Positions 7,339 through 13,104 of a stretch of DNA of 14,884 nt are shown one piece after another. Within the stretch, counting starts at the first letter, position 1, and the number at the start of each line of letters is the position of its first letter. The translations under genes and the position numbers were made by a program. This stretch comes from Chloroflexota bacterium (GTDB taxonomy: Bacteria > Chloroflexota > Limnocylindria > Limnocylindrales > CSP1-4), in the NCBI GenBank assembly GCA_016200675.1, contig JACQEH010000229.1, forward strand, positions 1 through 14,884, in the 5' to 3' direction. Under the pieces are notes generated by a model. The model saw only the letters and a list, made by a program, of their open reading frames with translations, was not told where the DNA came from and searched no databases.

Positions 7339-10300
7339 TCAGCTCAGCCGCCGCATCCCGGCATGCCCGAGCTGCCGGACGCCGTCCGGACGACCAGGTC
7401 CGCCGGCCCGGTCGGCGACCTCGGGGAGCGGCCGAACCTCCCGCGCGACCACGTTCACGACCGACGATTCGCGCTGCAGGTCCCCATCGACCAGGAGCAG
7501 GGCATGGCGCCGGACGACGCCCCGGAGCCGGGCCCAGGTGTCCGGCCAGAGGGTCACGTTGACCATCCCGGTCTCGTCCTCGAGGGCCAGGAAGACCGTG
7601 CCCTTGGCCGTCATCGGGTGCTGGCGGGTGACGACGAGACCACCGATCCTCACCGGTCCCGGACGCAGGTCGGCCAAGGCAGCGTTGGTGACCGCGCCGA
7701 GGCGCTCGAGCGCCGGCCGGAACAGCGAGACCACCTGGCGCCGGGCGTCGAGGCCCACCACCGCGTAGGCATCCCCGACCCGCTCCGGCTCGCTGATCGG
7801 GGGCAGGGCAGGGGCCTCGGTCGCCGGCAGGCGCAGGTCCAGCGGTCGCCCGGCCGCCGCCGAGCGCTTGCCCGCGACGCGGGCGCCGGCCCGCAGCGAC
7901 CGCCCGTCCACCCGCCCGCGTGACGCGCCGGCGACCTCGCGGAGCTGCCACAGGAGCTCCCGCCGGGGCCAGCCCAGGGAGTCGAGGGCGCCGGTCCGGA
8001 TCAGCCGCTCGATCGTCTCCTCGGGCAGGCCGGTCCGCTCCACGACGTCGGCCAGCGACGCGTACGGACCCCGGGCCAGCTCGCGATCGAGGAGCTCCTG
8101 GTGCTGCTCGCCGATCCCCTTCACGAGGTGGAGGCCGAGGCGGACCCCCCAGCCCGTCGCGCTGTCGGCGGCCCAGCGCTCCCGCGCCGCCGTCATCGGG
8201 TTGAAGCAGGCCGAGCTCCTGACCGGCCGGGGCCGGGTGGCGATCCCGGCGCCCTCGGGGATCGGCTCGCCCTCGTCAGCGTCGTGGGAGCCATCGTCCC
8301 CGGCCACCCCGGCGAGGACCCAGCCCGGCTGGCCGGCCCACTCCGTGACCGTCTTCCAGGACGAGGCGTTGATGTCGACCGGCAGGACCGCCACCCCGTG
8401 GCGCTTGGCGTCGTTGACGAGGACCTCGACCGGGTAGAAGCCCATCGGCTGGGCGTTGATGAGCCCGACGAGGAACTGGGCCGGGTAGAAGAGCTTCAGG
8501 AAGCTGGACTCGTAGGCCGTCCTCGCGAACGCCGCGGCGTGCGACTTCGCGAAGCCGAAGCTGGCGAACGCGGCAACCTGCCGGAACAGCTCCTCGGCGA
8601 TCTCCTCGGTCATGCCCGGCTGGCGCAGGCAGCCGTCGTGGAAGCGCTGGTGGAGCTTCTCCATCTCGCGGTTCGAGCGCCACGTGCCCATCGCCCGGCG
8701 GAAGCCGTCCGACTCCGCCGGGCTGAACCCGGCAACCTCGATCGCGATCCGCATGACCTGCTCCTGGTACAGGATCACGCCCTTCGAGTCGCGGAGCACG
8801 GGCTCGAGGCTCGGGTGGAGGTACGTCACCGGCTCGAGGCCCTGCCGCCGTCGCAGGTAGGGATGGACGGCGTTGCCCTGGATGGGCCCCGGCCGGATGA
8901 TCGCGACCTCGACGACGAGGTCATCGAGGGTCATCGGCCTCGACTTCGGGAGGGTCTGCATCTGGGCCCGGCTCTCCACCTGGAAGACGCCCACCGTGTC
9001 GGCCGCCTGGAGCATGGCGAAGACCTCGGGGATCTCCTCGGGGATAGCGTCGAGGACGACGCACGTCCCGCAATCGTGCTCGATCAGCTGCAGCGTCTCG
9101 TCGATCGCGGCCAGCATCCCGAGCCCGAGCAGGTCGAGCTTGATGAGCTTGAGCTCCTCGACGTCGCGCTTGTCGAACTGGACGACGACCCGGTCCTTCA
9201 TCGTCGCCCGCTCGAGCGGGGCGATGTCGATGAGCGGGGCTGCCGTCACGAGCATCCCGCCGGAGTGGATGCTGAGGTGGCGGGGAAAGCCGTCGATCCG
9301 GGCGCAGAACTCCAGCCAGCGCTCCCAGTCGCTCATCCCGACCGTGCTGCCGCCGCGCGGCTGGGGTGGTGCTTCTGGCTCGATCCGAGCGACGGAACTG
9401 TGGTCAGCGCCGCGGCCGCCGGTCCCTCCTCGGCCCATTGTGCCGTGCGGCGGCGAGGGCGGGTCCCAGTGGTTCGGCCGCCCGAGGCGATCCGTCTTCC
9501 GTGCCGGCGGCGCCACGGCCCCGGACTCGGGATCGATCGCCCGACCATCGACCAACCCCGGTGCCAGATCGGCGCCGATGACGCCGGGCGCGCCGAGCGC
9601 CCGGGGAGCCGCGCGGTAGCCCGTCCCGCGACCGGCCCGCAGCCAGGGGACGCTCGCGGGTGAGTCGCCCGGCCCGCCCTCGTCGTCGCTCGTCCCGCCC
9701 GCCCGGATCGAGGGCGGCGACTGGGGCGCCGCCTCCCACATCCCGGATGCGCTGGGGCCAGGTCCGGAGCCCGTCGGCTCCGTGGGCCCCGGAACCTGCC
9801 AGATACCACGGGGGGTGGTGTTGGGCGAGGATGCGACGCCGACTGACTCCGGATTTGTACCGTCCCACGCTTGCGGAAGGATGGATTCGGGTCTCGATGG
9901 GCCAGGAACCGTGCCTTGCACCACGGTGGTTGGTATCTGGCGAGGATCGGCCGATTCGGGCCGCGTAGCAGCGAACCCTGTCGGGGTCGCTGCGTTCTCC
10001 TCGGCGAGCCAGGCGAACGGCCGCGGGGCGGCGGGGTCGGCGGGCTTCGGCGGCTGGCGCCAGGGCGGCGGCTGGTGCCAGGGCGGCACCTTGCCGACGA
10101 GCGGCACGCGCCTGTTCAGCTGACCCATCCCGTCGATGAGGCCGTGGGCCTCGGCCCTGGCGGCTGCCTCTCGGGCCGCATCGCCGACACGAGCCGCGGC
10201 GTCACCCTCGCCCGGGCGCCGGAAGAACTCGGCGAAGCCGCCGTCCGCCTCAAGGTCCCGCCGGACCATCACGCTGTCGTAGGTCTCGAGGGCCTTCGCC

Positions 10301-11910
10301 ACCCGGTCGACCAGCGGCCGCGGGAACCCGAGCGCGGTGCCGACCTCGCGGACGGCGGATCGGGCACGGTACGTCACGAGGTTGCAGACCATGCCCGTGT
10401 GCTCCGGGCCGTAGCGCCGGTAGATGTACTGGATGACCTCTTCCCGGCGCTCGGAGCTGAAGTCGATGTCGACGTCCGGGTACGTCGTCCGGCCCTCGTT
10501 GATGAAGCGCTCGAACAGGAGGTTGTGGCCGATCGGCTCGACCCGGCTGATCCCGAGCGTGTACGACACGATCGAGCTGGTGGCGCTGCCACGACCCTGG
10601 GCCGGGATCCCCTGCTCCTTCGCAAAGCGCATCAGGTCCCAGCAGATCAGGAAGAACTCGGCCAGGCCGGCCCGTTCGATGACCCCGAGCTCGTGCGCGA
10701 GACGGTTCATGACCGCCGACGTCAGCGGGTGGTAGCGCCGGCGGGCACCGGCCCAGCACAGCTCCGAGAGGTACGAGAAGGCCGTCTCGCCGGCCGGGAC
10801 CGGGAAGCCCGGGAAGCGGTAGCGCTCGAAGCCGAGGTCGACCGTGCAGGCCGCGGCGATCTCCGCCGAGGTGGCGATTCCCTCCGCCCAGGCCCGCGAG
10901 GTTCGTGGGTCGTGGCGCCCGAACGCCGCCTCGCCGGGTGGCAGGGCCAGCATCTCCGCGCCCGACTTCAGGTGCGACTCGATGCTCGCCCGGCGGAGCT
11001 CGCCGAGCGTGTCGAGCGTCCGGCCGTTGGCGATCGCGGTCAGGACGTCGCCGAGCTCCCGGTCCTCGGGCCGGGCGTGATGGACGTCGTTGGTGGTCAC
11101 GACCGGCAGGCCGAGCTCGGCGGCAAGGCCCGCCGTCTCGGCCACGAGCCAGTCGTCGTCCGCCAGGAGGTGGTGGGAGAGCTCCAGGAAGAAGCCGCTC
11201 GTGGCCGGCCCGTCGCCCCGCCCGAACAGGGCGGCGTACCGCTGTGCCACGGCGGCGGCCCCGGGCCGGTCGCCCACGAGGAGCCGCCGGGCGATCTCGC
11301 CGTCGCGACAGCCGGACAGGGCGATCAGTCCCTCCGCGTGCTCGGCCAGGAGGGCCTGGCTGAACCGGGGCACCCGCTTGGTACCGGCGAGGTTCGCCTG
11401 CGAGACGAGACGGCAGAGGCTCCGATAGCCGGCGGCATCGCGGGCCAGGAGGACGAGGTGGGGGCCGCGCTGGCGCTCGGCGATCCCGCGCAGGTCCTCC
11501 TTCACGATGGCTCGATGGCCGGGCAGGCGCGCCCGGTCCGGGCGCGGCCGGGCCGGACTGCCCTCGATCGCGCGGAGCGCCGCCTCGACGGCGACCGACG
11601 GGGTCGCGCCCCCCGCGGGCGCTCCTCGCCGCCGACGGGCGGGTCGGCGGCCCGGGACCACGACGCCGCCCGGATCCGCCGCGGCGGCATCGATGAGCTC
11701 GATCTCGACGCCGATGACCGGGCGCAGGCCGGCCTCCCGGGCGGCAGCCGCGAAGCGGACCACGCCATAGAGGCCCAGGTGGTCGGTGATCCCGAGCCCG
11801 GCCAGGCTCAGCTCGACGCCGCGCGCCACGAGGTCCTCGACCGGCGACGCCCCATCCAGGAAGGAGAAGTTGGAGTGGCAGTGGAGCTCGGCGTAGGCGG
11901 TCGGGGCCAT
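7339..11910 (-). CDS. dnaE2: Error-prone DNA polymerase DnaE2 (ImuC), enlarged by insertions
   Basis: This is the C-family alpha-subunit polymerase that extends across lesions with ImuA and ImuB in SOS mutagenesis. The PHP domain starts at residue 6 (YAELHCHSNFSFLDG) and runs to about 300, including ITDH at 41-44 and TNDVHHA at 273-279. Palm motifs are QGRGSATSS at 438-446, PDVDID at 478-483 (catalytic Asp481 and Asp483) and KLDLLGLGML at 924-933 (catalytic Asp926). The fingers (AIIRPGPIQG, SFGFAKSHAAAFA), an HhH region near 1260-1310, and a C-terminal OB fold at 1418-1490 (GLVVTRQHPMTAKG, ALEDETG) follow the DnaE2 pattern. The length of 1523 residues exceeds the usual 1050-1100. Extra disordered stretches lie at about 75-137, 600-857 and 1196-1250. 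All catalytic aspartates are kept, so it is probably active. The start is ATG at 11910 with a weak ribosome-binding site; an SOS box lies 44 bases upstream. Confidence 0.95.
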   Translation of the reverse strand: MAPTAYAELHCHSNFSFLDGASPVEDLVARGVELSLAGLGITDHLGLYGVVRFAAAAREAGLRPVIGVEIELIDAAAADPGGVVVPGRRPARRRRGAPAGGATPSVAVEAALRAIEGSPARPRPDRARLPGHRAIVKEDLRGIAERQRGPHLVLLARDAAGYRSLCRLVSQANLAGTKRVPRFSQALLAEHAEGLIALSGCRDGEIARRLLVGDRPGAAAVAQRYAALFGRGDGPATSGFFLELSHHLLADDDWLVAETAGLAAELGLPVVTTNDVHHARPEDRELGDVLTAIANGRTLDTLGELRRASIESHLKSGAEMLALPPGEAAFGRHDPRTSRAWAEGIATSAEIAAACTVDLGFERYRFPGFPVPAGETAFSYLSELCWAGARRRYHPLTSAVMNRLAHELGVIERAGLAEFFLICWDLMRFAKEQGIPAQGRGSATSSIVSYTLGISRVEPIGHNLLFERFINEGRTTYPDVDIDFSSERREEVIQYIYRRYGPEHTGMVCNLVTYRARSAVREVGTALGFPRPLVDRVAKALETYDSVMVRRDLEADGGFAEFFRRPGEGDAAARVGDAAREAAARAEAHGLIDGMGQLNRRVPLVGKVPPWHQPPPWRQPPKPADPAAPRPFAWLAEENAATPTGFAATRPESADPRQIPTTVVQGTVPGPSRPESILPQAWDGTNPESVGVASSPNTTPRGIWQVPGPTEPTGSGPGPSASGMWEAAPQSPPSIRAGGTSDDEGGPGDSPASVPWLRAGRGTGYRAAPRALGAPGVIGADLAPGLVDGRAIDPESGAVAPPARKTDRLGRPNHWDPPSPPHGTMGRGGTGGRGADHSSVARIEPEAPPQPRGGSTVGMSDWERWLEFCARIDGFPRHLSIHSGGMLVTAAPLIDIAPLERATMKDRVVVQFDKRDVEELKLIKLDLLGLGMLAAIDETLQLIEHDCGTCVVLDAIPEEIPEVFAMLQAADTVGVFQVESRAQMQTLPKSRPMTLDDLVVEVAIIRPGPIQGNAVHPYLRRRQGLEPVTYLHPSLEPVLRDSKGVILYQEQVMRIAIEVAGFSPAESDGFRRAMGTWRSNREMEKLHQRFHDGCLRQPGMTEEIAEELFRQVAAFASFGFAKSHAAAFARTAYESSFLKLFYPAQFLVGLINAQPMGFYPVEVLVNDAKRHGVAVLPVDINASSWKTVTEWAGQPGWVLAGVAGDDGSHDADEGEPIPEGAGIATRPRPVRSSACFNPMTAARERWAADSATGWGVRLGLHLVKGIGEQHQELLDRELARGPYASLADVVERTGLPEETIERLIRTGALDSLGWPRRELLWQLREVAGASRGRVDGRSLRAGARVAGKRSAAAGRPLDLRLPATEAPALPPISEPERVGDAYAVVGLDARRQVVSLFRPALERLGAVTNAALADLRPGPVRIGGLVVTRQHPMTAKGTVFLALEDETGMVNVTLWPDTWARLRGVVRRHALLLVDGDLQRESSVVNVVAREVRPLPEVADRAGGPGRPDGVRQLGHAGMRRLS
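9340..10113 (-). other. In-frame disordered insertion inside DnaE2
   Basis: This codes for residues about 600-857, between VDRVAKALETY (534-544) and the conserved GFPRHLSIHSGGM (874-886), segments normally separated by only about 60-70 residues. The insertion is rich in Pro, Gly, Ser and Ala and has no secondary-structure pattern or domain I know. It contains recurring PES and GIW/GMW-type fragments (RPESADP, RPESILP, NPESVGV; GIWQVPGP, GMWEAAPQ). No intein splice residues are visible. The frame is intact throughout. Confidence 0.75.
9798..9941. repeat. 11-bp inverted repeat bounding a lower-GC segment in the DnaE2 insertion
   Basis: GCCAGATACCA at 9798-9808 is the exact reverse complement of TGGTATCTGGC at 9931-9941. 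Between them GC drops: 9841-9900 has 35 G+C of 60, against 48 of 60 at 9661-9720. AGGAT followed by a GATTCGGG-like string recurs at 9828, 9878 and 9943. The palindrome ATCGGCCGAT lies just outside at 9946-9955. It resembles a small inserted element that kept the reading frame, but no known element is recognised. Confidence 0.4.
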
Positions 11911-11923
11911 GGCTGCAACCCGG

Positions 11924-11953
11924 TTGCTGGGGGCGGTCTGGGGCAGATACTAT
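11924..11953 (+). promoter_or_regulatory. Candidate divergent promoter toward the first small membrane ORF
   Basis: TTGCTG at 11924-11929 and TACTAT at 11948-11953 are spaced 18 bases apart. The expected start point, near 11960, falls within the SOS box, so LexA would block it. It overlaps the dnaE2 -10 on the opposite strand. Confidence 0.35.
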
Positions 11954-11977
11954 AGAACAGACGTTCGAACCTGAAAA
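11949..11977 (-). promoter_or_regulatory. dnaE2 promoter
   Basis: On the minus strand TTTTCA (complement of 11972-11977) is followed after 17 bases by TATAGT (complement of 11949-11954). The 17-bp spacer contains the SOS box directly against the -10, the usual geometry for LexA repression. The leader would be about 30 bases to the ATG at 11910. Confidence 0.6.
11955..11966. promoter_or_regulatory. SOS box (LexA operator)
   Basis: GAACAGACGTTC fits the GAAC-N4-GTTC LexA operator of Gram-positive bacteria, including Bacillus and mycobacteria, with both half-sites perfect; the flanks are TA on the left and GA on the right. It sits between the -35 and -10 of the dnaE2 promoter. DnaE2 is a known LexA target in many bacteria, so both sequence and context support it. 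It also overlaps the divergent promoter candidate. Confidence 0.8.
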
Positions 11978-12025
11978 GACCGGCCGGGCGCGCCACATCA
12001 GTCGGGGTCCTCGCGTCTGAAGGCC

Positions 12026-12160
12026 GTGGAACCCGACCTCCGGACGCTCCGCACCCTCGCTGTCGTCATGACGCGGATCGTCGCGATGATCCTCATCGCG
12101 AGTCTCCTGATCCTCGTCCTCCTCCCGGCAGCGCTCGCGGTCCAGGCGAAGGGCGGCTGA
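12026..12160 (+). CDS. Small single-span membrane protein, 44 aa (hypothetical)
   Basis: The frame from GTG 12026 encodes 44 residues: a short charged head (MEPDLRTLRT), a hydrophobic span from about 11 to 39 rich in Ile, Leu and Val (IVAMILIASLLILVLLPAAL), and a polar QAKGG end. An AAGG lies only two bases before the GTG, so the start is weak; ATG 12068 in the same frame would give a 30-residue form. It is divergent from dnaE2, and the candidate promoter upstream overlaps the SOS box. I know no family for it. The signal-peptide-like ALA-V near the end could instead mean secretion, but almost nothing would follow the cleavage site. Confidence 0.4.
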   Translation: MEPDLRTLRTLAVVMTRIVAMILIASLLILVLLPAALAVQAKGG

Positions 12161-12180
12161 GTTCCACGCCACGACCCGTC

Positions 12181-12197
12181 CCGGGCGTCGCGCCCGG
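12181..12197. terminator. Hairpin after the first small ORF
   Basis: CCGGGCG (12181-12187) and CGCCCGG (12191-12197) form a perfect 7-bp stem with a 3-base loop, 20 bases past the stop at 12160. There is no T-run, so it is terminator-like only. Confidence 0.35.
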
Positions 12198-12275
12198 AAC
12201 GCACTGGCGCCGGCCGGTCAGCGACCGGGCGGCGACCGAGTCGAGCGCCTGGTGAGCGGGCGTTCGACACACGAG

Positions 12276-12310
12276 CAGGACCCCGTCGCTCTGGGGGCGG
12301 CGGGGTCCTG
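12276..12310. terminator. Strong stem-loop upstream of the second small ORF
   Basis: CAGGACCCCG at 12276-12285 pairs perfectly with CGGGGTCCTG at 12301-12310. The inner bases extend the stem (TCGC with GCGG, one G-T wobble) to about 14 pairs with a tight loop near 12290-12296. It is placed before the candidate -10 TAGGAT at 12323-12328 and lacks a T-run. It could be a terminator for upstream transcription or an operator. Confidence 0.45.
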
Positions 12311-12432
12311 ACGCGTTCGCGCTAGGATTGCCGGAGCCACGTCGTTCGGCGGCCGGCCGCGCGACCTGCCGGCTGCACCAGCGCCTGCCGGCCACTCGCG
12401 CCACCCGGGACACCCAGGAGAGGACGACCAGC

Positions 12433-12537
12433 ATGGAACCACGAGCCAGGGATGTCATCGGCGCCGGCCTGCTCGTGGCGACCCTCGTGGGCCTCGTAGC
12501 AGTCCTCTTCCTCCTCGCCTGGCTGGCCGCTCGCTGA
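12433..12537 (+). CDS. Small single-span membrane protein, 34 aa, paralogue of the next
   Basis: The ATG at 12433 gives a 34-residue protein: head MEPRARDV, hydrophobic span about 9-32 (Leu/Val/Ala-rich, with a Trp at 30), and a terminal Arg. GAGGA at 12420-12424 lies eight bases upstream and is a good ribosome-binding site. It resembles the protein at 12725: both share an R-x-R-D-V-(I)-G-A head and V-G-L-x-A-x-L-F-L in the membrane span. Similarity between two separate frames, each with its own ribosome-binding site, argues that both are real genes. No function is known to me. The arginine head predicts an N-in orientation. Confidence 0.6.
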   Translation: MEPRARDVIGAGLLVATLVGLVAVLFLLAWLAAR

Positions 12538-12634
12538 GCGTCGGCCGGGAGACCATGCGGGCCGCCGGCGGCGCACCCCGGGGCGCCGCGAGAGGGCGGT
12601 CACGCGGCTTCGAACAGGTGATCGACCTGCCATC

Positions 12635-12662
12635 CGAATCGGTGCGCGCGCGCACCGATTCG
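12635..12662. promoter_or_regulatory. 28-bp perfect palindrome, probable operator
   Basis: The half-site CGAATCGGTGCGCG at 12635-12648 is followed immediately by its exact reverse complement at 12649-12662, giving a gapless 28-bp palindrome. Four bases later comes TACACT (12667-12672), a -10-like hexamer, so the palindrome covers the place of the -35. That position suits a repressor or activator dimer. It does not match the SOS box, CIRCE or other operators I know. As RNA it would also form a long hairpin, but it lies upstream of the likely transcription start. Confidence 0.6.
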
Positions 12663-12666
12663 CAGC

Positions 12667-12672
12667 TACACT
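12667..12672 (+). promoter_or_regulatory. Candidate -10 of the third small ORF
   Basis: TACACT fits TAnnnT and lies 52 bases before the GTG at 12725. No -35 hexamer is seen; the site is filled by the palindrome, consistent with activator-dependent or repressible initiation. The leader would contain a 7-bp stem, CGGACCG (12681-12687) with CGGTCCG (12696-12702), followed by the ribosome-binding site. Confidence 0.4.
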
Positions 12673-12724
12673 CCACCGAACGGACCGACCGGGACCGGTC
12701 CGGCGTTCCTGGGGGAGGACCACG

Positions 12725-12823
12725 GTGCAGACGGCTCGACCGCGCGATGTTGGCGCGTTGGTGTTCGTCGTCGGGCTCTTCGCCATCCTGTTCCTGATCA
12801 CGGTGCTCGTGCCGACGCACTGA
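12725..12823 (+). CDS. Small single-span membrane protein, 32 aa, paralogue of the previous
   Basis: The GTG at 12725 gives 32 residues: head MQTARPRDVGA, a hydrophobic span about 10-29 (LVFVVGLFAILFLITVLV), and a short PTH tail. GGAGG at 12714-12718 lies six bases upstream, one of the best ribosome-binding sites in the window. It shares the R-D-V-G-A head and VGLxAxLFL core with the 34-residue protein at 12433. It is preceded by its own palindrome and -10 candidate, and it ends 32 bp before the convergent stop of the DUF6504-like gene. The function is unknown. Confidence 0.6.
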   Translation: MQTARPRDVGALVFVVGLFAILFLITVLVPTH

Positions 12824-12855
12824 AGCTCGGCCGGCTGCCACCTCCGGGCGAGGCG

Positions 12856-13104
12856 TCAGTCGTAGAGCCGCTCCAGGTGCCAGGTTCCCGTGACGCGATC
12901 GAGATAGACGAGGGCGAGCCAGCGCGTCCCGACGACCTTGAAGTAGTCCCGCGCGATCGGCTCGCGCCACCACGCCTCGTCCACCCGCCAGCGATTGCAG
13001 ACCTCGACCGGCTCGCGCCGGCCGGACCAGCGGATGGCCACGAGGGAGCCACCCGCATCGACCTCGGCCTCGATCTCCGGGTGGGCATGGAGGAGCCGGG
13101 TCAT
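12856..13104 (-). CDS. DUF6504-like protein of the ImuB/DnaE2 operon (82 aa)
   Basis: This is an 82-residue soluble protein rich in Trp, Arg and aromatic residues. Its middle and end (IRWSGRREPVEVCNRWRVDEAWWRE, RDYFKVVG, LALVYLDRVTGTWHLERLYD) match the pattern I associate with DUF6504, a small domain encoded beside imuB and dnaE2 in high-GC bacteria. Its ATG overlaps the imuB stop as ATGA (13101-13104), so translation is coupled and the two proteins are probably made in step. The likely role is an accessory of the mutasome; the mechanism is unknown. The beta-rich, tryptophan-rich pattern could suit nucleic-acid or protein binding. The name is from memory and less certain than the context. Confidence 0.75.
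   Translation of the reverse strand: MTRLLHAHPEIEAEVDAGGSLVAIRWSGRREPVEVCNRWRVDEAWWREPIARDYFKVVGTRWLALVYLDRVTGTWHLERLYD

Noticed and set aside
8101..9663. 520-codon open frame on the plus strand opposite dnaE2
   Set aside because: It is antisense to the conserved polymerase fingers and palm, with biased Arg/Asp/Leu composition typical of high-GC shadows.
9340..10113. Intein in DnaE2
   Set aside because: DnaE inteins exist, but no Cys/Ser start, block B His, or terminal His-Asn followed by Cys/Ser/Thr is visible, and the composition is disordered.
9871..11955. 694-codon open frame on the plus strand opposite dnaE2
   Set aside because: The minus strand encodes unmistakable DnaE2 motifs here; the plus frame has no family features and starts inside the insertion.
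12612..12623. Second SOS box (GAACAGGTGATC)
   Set aside because: Only the left half-site matches; the right half is GATC instead of GTTC.
12555..12797. 80-codon plus frame overlapping the third small ORF
   Set aside because: Its translation is Arg/Ser-rich without pattern, it crosses the palindrome and promoter, and the overlapping 32-codon frame has a better ribosome-binding site and a paralogue.
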